Numbered from the stretch's first letter, positions 11,127-22,974 are shown. The stretch: DNA of 64,000 nucleotides from Cyathus striatus (GCA_025738555.1 JAOVFP010000003.1:3348001-3412000), one strand, 5' to 3'. Numbers and translations are program-made. The notes: generated by a model from the letters alone, not told the origin.

Positions 11127-13290
11127 TTTCGATCAATACGCCCATCTATGAGACTTGTGGGTCCAATGCTGTCCAATGTAGGATCACTTTTTTTTTTGCT
11201 GATGTGGTCGGAGCAAGGTCGGGGCTAAGTTTATTATTTAAGTGCCGCACTGGCTGGTTTACAGTGATACTTGCAAGACGCCTTCTGCCCGAATTGCCCT
11301 CCCACGTCTAGTCAAATTGGCATGCCTTGTCTTCTGGCAGCTTCAGTTTCGTTGTCCCTGAGCTGTCCTCGCTCCTCACTGCGTTCATTGCGTTTCCCCT
11401 GCTTGAGCTCAATCACCCGCTGCCACTGGCCGCCACGTCGCGCGTTCTCCATTACGGCCCATCCTCGTAACGAACTTTTTGAGTATACCTCAGGGCGGTG
11501 GATGTAGGTCTCATACATGTTATTCGGAGCAACTTTCAAGGATATGTCTAATCTATGATTATATGTAACGTGTTTAGTTTCAACGAAGCCCTTTGCCTCG
11601 AAGAGCGTAGACACGTCTTCAATATCGATGGGTTACGTCGGCTTGCAGCAGAGTCCGTCAATCGGAGTCCAGACGATATCGTCGACCTGAAAAACTTGCT
11701 GAGGGCAGATCTAACTGTAGCTTCCTCATCACTATGCGTGATGGATTCAAGATGGTGGCGCGTGTCCCGTACCCGGTTACTGTTCCCAAATACTTCACTG
11801 TTGCTAGTGAAGTTGCCACTATGGACCTACTCCGTTCCTCTGGCCTACCTGTACCTAAAATATACGGATACTCGCCTACGCCAGAAAACGCGGCCGAGAC
11901 TGAGTATATCTTTATGGATTTCGTACAAGGCATTCGCTTGAGTAGTATATGGTTTGACCTAAATGAACGGGAAATTGATTCAATCTTATGTCAACTTGTT
12001 GAACTCGAGTCTAAGATGATGTCGATTTCGTTTCCGGCTGGAGGAAGCCTGTACTATTCGAAAGACTTGGAGAAAGTGGCCAGTAAGCCCGGCATTCCAC
12101 TAGAGGACAAACGTTTCTCCGTTGGTCCAGATGTGAACCTTACTTTGTGGTCTGGCAGGAGATCACAGCTCGACGTAGATCGAGGACCATGTAGAACGCT
12201 CTCTCCGCTTTTTCGTTACTCCCTTAAACTAACTGATGATTGTAGATGAAAGTGCGGAAGAAGCGCTCGTCAAAGGAGCCTACAAGGAACTGGCGTATCT
12301 GGAGAAATTTGGTCAACCAATGTTACCGTTTCAGCGCATGAATAGGGACATTTACCAGTACCAAAAGCAGCTGCCTTCAGAACATATCGAGAACCTAAAC
12401 CGCTATCTTCTCATTGCACCATCACTGGTCCCCAAGGACCCGAGCCTCAATCATTTTCGCATCCGCCATCCTGATCTTCACCCGATGAATATCATCATTG
12501 ACTCCAACTTACGAGTCATTAGCCTCGATGACTGGCAATACGCCTCGATTCTACCCATGTTTATCCATGCAGGTAAACCCGACCAGATACAAAATTACAA
12601 TGATCCAGTCTCGGAATCCTTGGCGCATCCTTCGCTACCGGTGAATATCGATGGCTTAGATGAAGCCCAGCAAAGCCAAGAGCGAAAGCTCTATCATAGG
12701 CGCCTTCTTCATTACCACTACGTTAGAAATATGAAGGAATACAACAAGCCTCATTTCGCAGCTATGACGAATACCATGGGCCCGCTGCGTCATCGCCTTT
12801 TCACCTTCGCCAGATACCCGTGGGAAGGTGAATCTCTTCTATTGAAGGTTTCACTGATACATACAACGGAGGAGTGGGAAACGCTTACAGAGGGAGGCCC
12901 GCCATGTCCCATTATGTTCGACGCCGAGGACGTACGCGAGACGATGATAATGCTTGCAAAACAGAACCAAGCCGACGATCTTATGGATAAGTACTTGATG
13001 GTATTCGATGTAGCGCCCTCCTCCGAGGGATGGGTGTGTCCTGAGCACTTTGAGGCGGCCGTGGCACGCAACAAGAAGATGAAGGAGTTTATATTGCCCC
13101 GGATCAGGTCGGAGAAGGGCCGAGCTGAGATCGCGGCACACTGGCCCTTCGACGACATGGACGAGACGGAATACATGTGACGAATCGAGTTAGATACTCC
13201 GCGGTGTTGTTCCTTATGTCCTGTACTTCAGACATGTGGCTCCGTAAGAACCCGCTGGAAATAAAATTGTAGAGGAAGAAAGGCACGTAC
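11127..13290. repeat. Right arm of the large inverted duplication
   Basis: Reverse complement of about 7600-9760; both arms point their genes outward from the 1.37-kb spacer, so the two AIM9-like genes are divergent. Confidence 0.8.
11322..13180 (+). pseudogene. AIM9-like APH-fold gene, second copy with a 1-nt deletion
   Basis: Exon 1 is 11322-11503, exon 2 11578-12190 and exon 3 12246-13180, with the same junctions as the minus copy. Exon 2 is 613 nt against 614 because an A6 run in the sister (GACCTGAAAAAACTTG) is A5 here near 11690-11694, shifting the frame after DDIVDLKN. The proper frame resumes at about 11734 (MRDGFKMVARVPYP) and stays open to the stop. Apart from this one base the 576-aa product would be complete, with HPDLHPMNIIID and SLDDWQYAS retained. 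The single change sits in a homopolymer, so a sequencing error or a very recent lesion are both possible. Translation from an internal ATG would lack the N-terminal lobe. Confidence 0.72.
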
Positions 13291-13379
13291 CTATGAAATC
13301 ATCTCGTATATTTCGATGTGAGTCACGTCTTGTCAGGGTGTTGTAATGTTCTCAGTTAATAGAGCGAAGTATATCGAGT

Positions 13380-14599
13380 TAAATATATACCCCACTAGCC
13401 TCATCCTCTCCCTTCAGCTCTTGCGCCTCCGAAGGCACATCCACCCCGCCTCAGGAAGAGTAACCCTCACATACGCATTCTCCCCGGACCCTTCGTCCTC
13501 GCCCTACAACTTCGACCCCGCTTGCCCAGCTTTCGCCGTAGAAGCAGAAATATCATCGGAATCGTAGTCGTCGTCCATCCACCCACCGCTCGTACTGCTC
13601 TTCGTGCTAGTCCGCGAAGCGAAGCTTCCCAGTCGGGTGATAGCATGCGCGAAGGCGATAGCTGAGTGTCATCGGGCGCGAGTGTCGAAGTTTTCCTGAA
13701 GAGGTTGTGTTTAGTTGAGGGGATGTAAGGGTCAGTCACTGCTTTCAGCTAGGCTAGATTAGGTGCATAGAAAAAAGTAATAGAGGGGGCGCATGGAATA
13801 CTCTGCACCTGCGCTGCCGTTGGCCGTTCGTTCGAGTCTGGATTCTCCTCAGGTCGTGCCTCATCCCCACCTTGCAGCTTCCACCCCGCCTGCATCAGAG
13901 TCATCACCTATTCACCCACCACTCGTACCGCTCTTCGTACTAGTGCGCGAAGCGAAGCTTCTCGGTTGGGTGAATCGCTGCGATTGCCCTAACTGAAGCA
14001 ATGGCAAAGCACCATCGTACTCTCGTGTCAAATTTTTCCAAGTACCCAGTAGAGTGATCGTGTTTGGTAGAAGGAGATGGATTGTAAGCGACTGCTTACA
14101 GTAAGATTGGGTACAATGTAGGAAAAGGTAGAGAGGGAACGTACCTGATCTTCCAGCGCTCAGCCTACGCTTCTATTGGTAGTTCTTTCAAGTCAAGGTT
14201 GACTAACGTTGAGGAGGGATTTACAATAAAATCCTTGGCTGAAAGAAGAATGTCAACATGCTAGGAAGAGAAGGTGAGATCTATCTCTGCACACCAAGGT
14301 CCAAAATACCCACCTTCAGCTTCAACACCTACACCCTCCAATACCTCTCATGAAGTTCAATTTTCGCACTTGCCATCTCTTGAATCAGCACCCTCATATC
14401 CTCCGAAAGAGAGGGCGAATATCCCCACAGCAGCACATATGTGATATCCTAGTAACCCATCAACACACGCATCACAACACGAAATGAAACAACGCACCCA
14501 GTACTTACAAACCCACAGGCTTTTCAAGCTCCGCCATCATAAATACTTCAGAAGAAATTTATCCAAAGCTCCCAGCGAGTGAGGTGAGCTGCCCTTCAT
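13380..14599 (-). pseudogene. Relic(s) of the unrecognised gene family
   Basis: From the ATG position at 14599 down the minus strand: VLLWGYSPSLSEDMRVLIQE then MASAKIELHERYWRV near 14450-14340, followed by the shared blocks ending in the 13650-13740 and 14000-14100 repeats. Two tandem partial copies are likely because the CGCGAAGCGAAGCTTC block occurs at both 13615 and 13945. Frames are broken. Confidence 0.42.
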
Positions 14600-14673
14600 G
14601 CGAATGAAGATGTGTAGCACTGGTGATAGATGCAACAGACAAGCATCACTGCGCCCCGCCCACGCGCTGCGGT

Positions 14674-14688
14674 GTGACATCATGTCAC
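14674..14688. promoter_or_regulatory. Conserved palindrome GTGACATCATGTCAC (relic copy 3)
   Basis: Same motif, 75 bp upstream of the minus-strand ATG at 14599. Confidence 0.5.
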
Positions 14689-14832
14689 ACTATGTTCCCA
14701 TCTCACGAAGTAAGCGCTAGTAAGCTGTCATCGACTTTCATCATCTAGTATCCAGACTGCGAATAATTATTAACAACATTCTGTGCAACCACAGGGATGT
14801 ACTCTATACTAATATACAGTCTGTTAATCTTA

Positions 14833-14860
14833 CTGTAGAGCAGGCGTTTCGCCTGCACTA
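14833..14860. repeat. Short perfect hairpin
   Basis: GTAGAGCAGGCGTTTCGCCT continuing GCACTAC folds into a GC-rich stem with a 3-nt TTT loop. It lies in an otherwise gene-free interval 14700-14900. It could be a transposon remnant or an RNA hairpin. Confidence 0.5.
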
Positions 14861-14901
14861 CAAAAACCGATATATTACAATTTCCATTACGTAATCAGCT
14901 G

Positions 14902-15228
14902 ATGCGTGCGTCGACGCGTTTGTTCGCGTTCACGCGCGCTCTCTCCCGCTGTTTCCCTCCAACGCCGACACTTCCACATCGCCTCGAACGCCGCTATTAC
15001 TCAACAGGTCTCAAGATCGTCGGTATCGCGTACTACCAAGCTCCACTGAATACCGGAATTAGCGTTTCCAAAGGCCGTGTCTCTGCTCCAAGTCTCTCTC
15101 AAGTTTTAATTTTACAAATTTTCTTCCAATTCATCGGTATGCTCTATGTTTCAATCTTTACCTTTTTCTTCAATAATCTACGATCATACACATTTAATTT
15201 CTGTTTTATTTCAACCATTCCTCATTAA
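14902..15228 (+). CDS. Hypothetical, presequence-like N-terminus (possible gene fragment)
   Basis: A 108-codon frame opening MRASTRLFAFTRALSRCF with several Arg and RRYYST, typical of a mitochondrial targeting peptide, then a hydrophobic Phe-rich second half that looks like intron or untranslated sequence. A donor-like CAACAG/GTCTC occurs at about 15008. It may be the first exon of a truncated nuclear gene for a mitochondrial protein. No family recognised. Confidence 0.25.
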   Translation: MRASTRLFAFTRALSRCFPPTPTLPHRLERRYYSTGLKIVGIAYYQAPLNTGISVSKGRVSAPSLSQVLILQIFFQFIGMLYVSIFTFFFNNLRSYTFNFCFISTIPH

Positions 15229-15482
15229 GTAGTCTCCTTATTCATATTTTCTTTAAATACCATGTATCTACCTTACCCCAATCCAGTTAACATTTTCTCC
15301 CTCTCTTGACACCTTAGAACACACAGGTCGAACGGATGTTCAACCGACTCGCTTACATACTCCTTGTTTAGGCCTCAAGCTACTTCTTAGCCTTACATTA
15401 CGGATACGGTTCATTCGTAATCTGTAATAAATATGAACATTGAATTGAAATTTGAGATTTTTAGTACAAAGAAGACTGCTAA

Positions 15483-17081
15483 TTACGTGAAGTGTATTGT
15501 TGCCAATGGGGCAGAAACTGAACTCCTATAAGCCTTAGAGCCCTCCTCTCTAGCATGAAGGACAACACGACACGCCAAAATCGAGTGAAATTCTCGCCAA
15601 AGTCTATTGAATAAATCCAGAGAGGAGTCAGCATTACGCGTAAATCCGACGTGAGTGTATAGTACATACATGAGCATCACAATGAAGTAGTCCTTCTGTG
15701 AATGGTAAAGAGCACATTTCGTAAATGGTAACTGGTAACGACTTATAAGATCACCAACTTACGTTCAACTTTGTGATGACAATTATATTTGCTATTGCCG
15801 TGACTATTACAATATTTAGCATCAAAATTAGTGGGGTAGGTTTGTAATAGATAACAGTACCGAAGAGATAGACGTAATAAATAGCGCCTGTTAATGTTAG
15901 TAATAGAAATCCTTGCGTCAAAATATGAAATATACTAACCATCGCGCAGTACCACCCAAGCCAAATTCGAATAACAACCAGGTCGGACTGTAAAATTATA
16001 TAAGCTCTGAATGATTTACAGAGTATATCGATTGATTTGACATACATGACTGGTATGCTGGTGTCATAATTAATACCAAATTGACTGATTCCCATGTCCA
16101 TTTGTCAGTTATAAGCCATTCGTGGAATGAGGTACTAACACTAACCGGTATCATAAGCGAGAATAAGACTCCAGTCAATTATAAGTAAATTATAATTTCC
16201 GTTAGTGACCAAGCATCCCTGTAAGATGGTGTCTAAGGTGTCTTGCAGATCAACTTTGTACTGGTTGTTAGACATTACCGACGCCAGCACAATAAAGCAT
16301 GGACGAACATTGTACTGTCACCAAACTAAAGAAACATGCTAGCACCGTGTGGCCACTAAATATTCCCATGTAAAATATAGCTAGCAATATTCCAAGCCTC
16401 TTCTGACCACCACACACAGCCCATGTCCGGAGACTTAAAACAGCTGCCAAATGTAGTGTTCATCCCTGTAAAATATGTTCTTAATCATACATACCTTCCG
16501 CTATGAGCAACCCGATTGAAAGGACTGCAAATAAATAGAGGGAAAGCAAAGCGAGTGTCTATAGCACTATAAAACTTACAAGCGAGAGTTGAATATAGCG
16601 TTTTGCATTTTGCAGCAGAGGCATAGGGTAAGAATTGTACTAAATAACATCGATTAGATGGCAAAAATCGCATCAAATAACTGAAGACACACGTGCAAGA
16701 CCAGTTATAGCATCAAAGAAAATGGAATATCGCGTCAGTATGAACAATATCTTTATGACGCTCCAATCTCTTTTCCAAACAAAATTCACTTCGAGGTCAA
16801 ATGTCAAGAGGTAGTCATAAACCTGATTGCAGATAAGGGTTTTACTTTTAGTTAGTTAATAGTAAACATTTACCACTATAGCTACTGTGGCGACTGCACC
16901 AGTATTTAGAGCCATCCAAATACAACTTGACACCGAAAAACCCACCTCGAAAGTACTGTGGGATAATATGTGAGACGTGATGTGTCTAGAAATATGTGAT
17001 AATTAAACATACATTTATGATTTGCATATGCTCTAAAGATATGACGGCCGTTTGGAGCGTCTTTGAAGGTAGAAACGACAT
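15483..17081 (-). CDS. DUF6533-type membrane protein, copy A
   Basis: Blocks in order on the minus strand: MSFLPSKTLQTAVISLEHMQ (17081), VYDYLLTFDLEVNFVWKRDW (about 16825-16765), LSLRTWAVCGGQKRLGILLA (about 16440-16380), then the GCLVTNGNYNLLIIDWSLIL-like region (about 16225-16165). Next come LTGAIYYVYLFG and IANIIVITKLN (about 15900-15760), and the end block FHSILACRVVLHAREEG, stopping at 15483. Compared with the 3.1-kb copy, the segment after the SLVTVQC block is out of frame unless an extra intron is used, and its donor reads GTTCGT rather than GTAAGT. The acceptor before exon 2 also shifts phase. It may be functional with alternative splicing or recently decayed. Confidence 0.5.
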
Positions 17082-18089
17082 TGCGGATGTGTGCACTGAT
17101 ATGTGCAGTATGTCAGTATTACTGGTCTTTATAAGTAGGAACATTGGACGGTTTTTCCATCATGATCATAATATTAGAAATTGAAACTGGGGTGTCGCGG
17201 TCAACTTACTATTCTTATACTGATTGATCCTTTAAGGTGTCGGTATCAGTATTTTTGATTGGAAAGGGACTGCTAAGAGCCGTTATCAGTACACTATCCA
17301 GGCCAATAGCGAGTCGTAAACTTGCCGATAGCCAACCTCTGTACTGTTATGAATTAAAGGTTGTATTTAAAAAATTTAAATTATTTTCAGTTGCACTTAC
17401 TCTTGAGTCTGGTATAGCGAACCGTACATACATAATCAGCTGCATTACATGGCCATATGACAATGATATCGAACCAACCCAACCGCCGAGCGGCAGTGAT
17501 TAGTGCTTCGAAGACAATTGCATTCTTCTCTATGAAGAATGTGGTTCCCATGAGGCGTGGAATTCTCGGAAAGCGTGGAGGCCAAGTGGAAACAAATAGA
17601 AAGGAGAAAAGTAGTGTAATAATAAACACCACTGATTGGATCAGATATCGAAGCAATGAATGGCGGAGGCAGTGAACGGGTCATTCATTCATTCGGCTTA
17701 ACTCGGAAGGGAAAGGGAGTCAAAGATAAATGCCTACAGTGGGACTATCTGATACAGTCCTACGAGGCTATAAGGCTAATAATAGGCTATGACATTGAGT
17801 GGTATTCTGCGACATTTCTAACCCAGCGTTGACTCAGCGACCCTTTGAATCGCATACAAGATGTTGGATATGTATTAAGTCTACTACATGAAATGCAATA
17901 CTTCATGGCGAGTGGCCGCACCAGTTAGCATTAGGTCTCCTGTTATAATTACATGCTACTTGTTATTATACACGGTCACTGGTCTCTACGCTTTAAAAAT
18001 CTTATGAATATAGCATCCGAATCTCCTCAGCGACATCTTTCAGCCGGATAAAATTTGATATTGGATTAAAAGATTTGGAATACATAATG
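17082..18089. other. Inter-gene part of the duplicated unit
   Basis: No gene recognised. A minus-strand frame at 17656-17387 with one membrane-like stretch (TLLFSFLFVSTWPPRFPR) is conserved at 58335-58123. That may only reflect the recent duplication. Confidence 0.35.
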
Positions 18090-19204
18090 GAATACACCAC
18101 CATCGTGCTCTCGAGTCGAAAGTTTTCCCGGTGCCCAGTGAAGGGGTCGTATTTGGTCGAGGGGAAGTGGGTTGTTAGCCACTGCTTACAGTTTGCTCCG
18201 GGGCGTATACGTGTCGGATTCGGAATAGATAGGCCTCGAAGCAGTCGTCGAAGTTGATGTATTCGGCGAGGGAGACGAGAACGTTACCTGTAACCCTGGT
18301 GCTCACCCTTCCTGCTCCACCGCAAAGTTCCCAACAACCTTCAGCAGACCATGGGGGAAATAGGCAGATGACTAGCCTCATCCTCCTCCTCAGCTCATGC
18401 GCCTTCAACGTCACATCTACCCCCGACCCAGGAGCCCGAGGACCATCTCGTAACCTCACATTAGCATTCTCCATCGGCCCAGTACAGGCTACTACCACCG
18501 TGCAACTTCGACTCAACAGTACCCTTGCGCAACTTTCATTGTAGAAATGAGGCATCCGAATCAGCCTTTCGTAGTAGTGCGCGAAGCGAGGCTTCCTGGT
18601 CAAGTGATACCCTACATAGCTGAAGCAATGGCACCATCAGGCACCATCGTACTGTCGAGTTGAAGTTTCCCGGAGCCAGGTGGAGAGACCGTGTTCAGCT
18701 GAGGGGATGTATGTGGTCAGTCACTACTTACAGTTAGATTAGGTGCATAGGCAAAAGTAATAGAGGGGACGCACGGAATACTCTGCGCCTGTGCTGCCGT
18801 TGGCCGTTCTTTCGAGTCGGGATTCTCCTCAGGCTGAAAGAAGGACGTCAGCATGCTATTACAAGAACATTCTAGGAAGAGAGAAAGTGTGATCTATCTC
18901 TGCGCACCAAAACACCCACCTTCAACACCAACATTCTCCCAATACCTCTCATGGAAACTCAATCTTCGCAGACGTCATCTCCTGAAACAGCACCTTCGTA
19001 TCCTCCTACTGAAAAGGCGAATATCCATAAAGTAGCGATAATCCTAACCCAATATGATCAACACATGCAGCACAACACGAAAGGAAAAGACACACCCAGT
19101 ACTTCACAAATCCACTGCACTTGTCATGCCCCATGTTCTTCAATTCATCACGTGAACGTACCCAAAGCTTCGAGCCAGTGAGATGAGCTGCTCTTCAAGT
19201 TCAT
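18090..19204 (-). pseudogene. Relic of the unrecognised gene family, unit 1
   Basis: Most complete relic. It has ATG at 19204 (MNLKSSSSHWLEALG then a possible donor), a middle exon near 19040-18930 with LFQEMTSAKIEFP, a block at 18603-18175 with VDVTLKAHELRRRMRL and SLAEYINFDDCFEAYLFRIR, and an end near 18090. In-frame stops (for example in the SPFQ-stop-EDTKVL stretch) and shifts break it. A near-identical copy is at 58770-59880. Confidence 0.45.
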
Positions 19205-19272
19205 GTCAAGTTCCGAATGCGAATGAAGATGCTTAGAACTACAGATCCAATGCACAACACAAGCATCGCGGC

Positions 19273-19287
19273 GTGACATTATGTCAC
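19273..19287. promoter_or_regulatory. Conserved palindrome GTGACATTATGTCAC (relic copy 4)
   Basis: Centre base differs (T) but both arms are intact; 69 bp upstream of the ATG at 19204. Confidence 0.5.
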
Positions 19288-19745
19288 ACTATATTCGATC
19301 TCCGAAAGCACGAGGCACTAAGCGTTCAAGTGCTCAACGTTCAACCAGTGCCGGTGCCAACTCGCACCAGCCATTTGGAGTAGCCTGTGTCGACTGTCAA
19401 GTACTTAGTAATAGCTTATAAGTGACTGTAATTTCAAATATGTAAGGGTTATTCTCTAGTAATTATTGAGGAGTTCTTACACTTGTACTTTGCTTCAAGT
19501 TGTACTACTTTTGCGATCGTAGGACCGTACTTTACACCAATATAGGTACAGTCTGATAATATTATGGATATGGTTCATCCGTAACAGAACTAAGTATGAA
19601 ATTTCAAGCGTTTGGCGGTCGTAGCATCGGGGTGTAGTAATTTTTCCCATATTAGCATAATTATCTTGTATTTATCAGGAGCTTAGAATACGAAGACAGC
19701 TTGTGGCAGCATGTCAATGAGAGCATTTAAAAATAAAATTGCTAA

Positions 19746-20180
19746 TTATGTGAAGCGTATGTTTGTCAATGCGACAGAAATGGAACCTCCATAGGCCTTC
19801 GAGCCCTCCTCTCGAGCATGAAGTACAACTCGACATGCCAAAATCGAGTGCATTTGTTGTCCTAGTCTATTTGGTTTAACCCAGAGAGTTTAGCACTCCA
19901 TATATCCATACGTAAATGCTGTAGTACATACATGAGTAAGACAGTGGAATAGTCATGCTATGCATGGTACAGAACTCGTTTCATTAGTGTCTGTGGCTAA
20001 TAAAATCACTAACTTACATTCAACTTTGTAAGTATAATTATGTTCGCTAATGTTGTAACTATTAATCAGATTTAGCACAATGGTAGCGTGATAGCTTTAT
20101 AATAGACAGAGTAGTACCAAAGAGATAGAAATAATAAATCAAACCTATTAAAGTTAGTAACAACAATCCTTGTGGTAAAT
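19746..20180 (-). pseudogene. DUF6533-type gene B, 3' half, cut by the giant insert
   Basis: Carries the end block ILACRVVLHAREEG and the LIGLIYYFYLFGTTLS exon of gene B, 97-99% alike to 61477-61911 by eye, then ends abruptly after GTGGTAAAT at 20180. The 5' half of the same gene is found 32.9 kb away at 53085-54572. A frame at 20466-20062 reads through the junction and fuses element sequence to the IYYFYLFG segment. Confidence 0.8.
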
Positions 20181-20210
20181 GGGCCATCAACTTTTCGAGT
20201 TCCCGGTAAC
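20181..20210 (+). repeat. Left terminal inverted repeat of the giant element
   Basis: Pairs with 53055-53084 at 24 of 30 positions, including an unbroken 13-base core TTTCGAGTTCCCG. Confidence 0.65.
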
Positions 20211-20929
20211 TCGAATGGAACTCGACTTCGGAACTTACCTGTAACTCGAAAATGTAAATTGTATGGTATATGACAGAGATTCCAACACTGCTATGGATTG
20301 TTGGATTAATGTTCGCCTCCGCGCTCATTATTTCCCACGCCCCTGAATGTCGATCATTAATTTGATCTGATGCCTCTGCCTCCATCAAATTGATCAATGA
20401 GTGCCGCACGTTGTTTTCCGCGGCGCGTTTGATCGCATTCATGTGCCTCGTCATCGTCATAAACAATGAGCACCCATTTTTTCATTTCTAGTCGAGTTCA
20501 TGGGCGATTCCTCCCAATTTTTTTGTGAATACGAATGTATATTAAATACTTCGACAGTACAGCTAAATTACCTATGAAATAGTATGAAAAGCTGAAAATA
20601 TTATTATTCATGTTATATTTTCTGTAAGCACAGTACACCATGTTTATGCAACCAAGATGTTATATTACATACAAAATAACTAACTTCATATTGTAAAAAA
20701 TAGATCACACAAAGAATCCAAAAACTGAGAGAAGAGTGCACAAAATACGTGCTCACTGTTGAGCATGATGATGGAAGAAGTGCGACATGATCACCATCAA
20801 TGCATCAGAAGCGAGTGGAATGATTGAGGGTTTGATGGATGATATGATGGTGCTATTTTTACACATCCTTGGTGGCAGTGGTGGGTGTGGGAAACAACGA
20901 GCTAAGGAATCATGATGACAATGAGCACA
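20211..20929. other. Left interior of the giant element, no gene recognised
   Basis: AT-rich. A minus-strand frame (20466 to junction) opens MFMTMTRHMNAIKRAAENNV but matches no family known to me. Confidence 0.35.
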
Positions 20930-21235
20930 ATTATGAAGTATGGGTTTTTAGTAATGGAATTTGAGGAACTTAAAGTAGGAACTTAACTGGAACTCAACTG
21001 GAACTCAAATGGAACTTGACTCAAATTCGAGTGGAGTTGAGTTGTCATTTACCACTTTCGAAGGTAACTTGATGGTAACTCGACTGACACTCGAATTTAG
21101 CTTAAGCGAGGAACTCGATGGAACTTAACTTTTACTCAAAAAAAAATAAGTGAGGAACTCAACTCGACTCGATGGAACTTAACTTTCACTTGAAAAAATA
21201 AGCGAGGAACTTGAAGACACTTAACTTTTATTTAT
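20930..21235. repeat. AACTCGA-type subterminal repeat cluster, left
   Basis: Many degenerate copies of GGAACTYAACT and of AACTTAACTTTCACTTGAAAAAATAAGCGAG in one orientation. The same words form clusters at 39740-40020 and 52500-53060. Confidence 0.7.
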
Positions 21236-21369
21236 TTTGATTTTTACAGTATGTAGTATACAGGTTACATTGTTTAATGGTTTAGGTACATGTTCATTGT
21301 GGCCGGCAAGCAGCAAAGCACACTACCCCCAGATTTTATTTAGGTTTACTGTAACTCAAGCTCATTTAG

Positions 21370-21790
21370 ATACATGTTTGATATATTTTGCAGAACTATA
21401 ACTACTATTCTCAAATTTAATTACTCTAATCACATGCGGAGGGGTGGAATGCAGTAGCAGGAAGGCGGTAAAGAACGAAAGGCCTGTTGAGGACAATAGG
21501 TAACAACATGATTCATCAGCTCTCCACTGCAGCCTTGATCTTTTCATACATCTTTTTCTTCAGCTTTGCGTCCTAGTCAGGAGCCTTATTACCAACAATG
21601 TCCCGATGACCAGGTACCCATTGAGCAGAAAAATGAAACAATATGCACGCTAGTCGAACCACGAGTTTGACATGTGTCACTCGAAAAAGGAGAGGACATA
21701 TGATGGGGGGGACACATGGTTGTTTTGAGTAGCAAGAGGTGATGAGGGATCCTATGTCAAGGAGGACTGAGGGGAACATTGATATTCATG
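21370..21790 (-). pseudogene. LINE-type RNase H fragment
   Basis: Minus-strand reading contains FHFSAQWVPGHRDIVGNKAP followed by a stop and DAKLKKKMYEKIKAAVES. WVPGHxxxxGN is the RNase H motif near the C-terminus of fungal non-LTR retrotransposon polyproteins. Upstream and downstream parts are missing or unrecognisable. Confidence 0.55.
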
Positions 21791-22153
21791 AGTTTAAGTT
21801 AAGTTTGTTCCTTTGTTTCTTCTAGTTGCTTATTCCAATCATAACAAACACTTCACGCCAATTCCTATCCTCATCGTGACCTCTTCATGATCTCTTCATT
21901 CTTGATCTCATGCATTCTTTCATATCGGTAACTATAACTATTATCAATTTGTCGTTATTTTTTATTTTCACAACCATCTTATTCCTTTCAGTGCCAACCA
22001 ATGAAGAAATGGCCATATGTATTCTATCTTTCTCTATTCTGTTTTCATATCCTTAGCATGTGTAACAGCCGATTCTGGTCTACTGTCCTGTCTGCAATCA
22101 CATGACACACCACAAATGAATGGAAGCCTGGTCACTGCCCGACGTGCAGTGTA

Positions 22154-22450
22154 TTGAAATTTGTGGCAGGAAAATCGTCGCAACATACAACACTGGGTCC
22201 TGTTGTAAGTCTTTACTCACTCTTTCATGTTACCTCTAAAGGCTGGTGCTTCAGGGCTCCTTTTCACAACAGTGATTTGGACAGCAAACCACACTATACC
22301 CTCAGAGGATTCAAAATAAATGGAAAGGCTATCGCGACCATGCACATATACTCACGTACCCAGGAGCATTATTTCGATAATGGTGGGGCGAAATGGGGCA
22401 GTTCAGGAAAGCTTCGAATGGACTTCAGCAAGGATTTTTATCAGCTTTGA
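22154..22450 (+). CDS. Hypothetical protein, 98 aa
   Basis: An open frame ending in a fairly polar, globular-looking segment (KPHYTLRGFKINGKAIATMH.. WGSSGKLRMDFSKDF). Better composition than neighbouring frames, but no motif I recognise and no obvious introns. It may be the last exon of a decayed gene. Confidence 0.25.
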   Translation: MKFVAGKSSQHTTLGPVVSLYSLFHVTSKGWCFRAPFHNSDLDSKPHYTLRGFKINGKAIATMHIYSRTQEHYFDNGGAKWGSSGKLRMDFSKDFYQL

Positions 22451-22491
22451 ATATAATATGTAGCATAATATAGTTTGTGGAACATCATACA

Positions 22492-22616
22492 TATATCTTG
22501 TTGTATATCTTGTAATACGGATATGGGAGGGAATGGAATTGCATATTATCTTTTATTGTGTATATATCTTACTATATATCTTGGTAATATGGATATGAAA
22601 GAGAATGGAATTGTAT
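22492..22616. repeat. Two-copy tandem repeat, about 70-bp period
   Basis: ATATATCTTGTTGTATATCT and ATATATCTTACTATATATCT each lead into GGATATG.. GAATGGAATTG. Confidence 0.6.
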
Positions 22617-22739
22617 AGTAAATGTATTTGCACAGTTGCGTGCTATGAATCGAGTCTCGTCTTGTGTTTTTGTGGGGAAGCAAACCCACTAGTCTCCTCT
22701 ATTGACCTCTAGTACAATATCGGTTTTTTAAATCCTATT

Positions 22740-22961
22740 TTATCTACAAGAAAGGTGACTAGTGTTCACAAGGGTGAGGCGAGCAGTACTATAAGTCTGG
22801 CAGTGGAGGAAGAAGTCATCAGTGGTCTCGGGGCCATGTTGGCAGGAGGGACATATCTTGTCTGTCGATTTGCATATGTGATGGAGGTGGGAGCACAGGA
22901 GGTTGTGATTTGTGGTGTGATATATGAGCACTGTAGAGAGCTTATGGGGGTGTTGATTCAT
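22740..22961 (-). pseudogene. LINE C-terminal zinc-knuckle fragment
   Basis: Minus strand: HKLSTVLIYHTTNHNLLCSH then ICPSCQHGPETTDDFFLHC. This is the C-x2-C...H...C segment that follows RNase H, closely related to the fragment at 51.8 kb (HKLSTLLGYLIMNHNPLYHH, CHHCHLRPKTTDHFLFHC). Confidence 0.6.
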
Positions 22962-22974
22962 TTAGCATATTGAT

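Larger units (their letters stand above)
15460..20180. repeat. Tandem duplication unit 1, left part
   Basis: Matches 55440-61911 in order and orientation (gene A, relic gene, gene B 3' half) once two insertions in the right copy are removed. The unit continues after the giant insert at 53085-55450. Overall similarity is high, with long stretches (17690-18060 against 58370-58740) almost identical. Confidence 0.85.

Noticed and set aside
12236..12246. In-frame ATG of a 314-codon frame as the gene start
   Set aside because: It lies in the intron ahead of exon 3; homology with the minus copy places the start at 11322.
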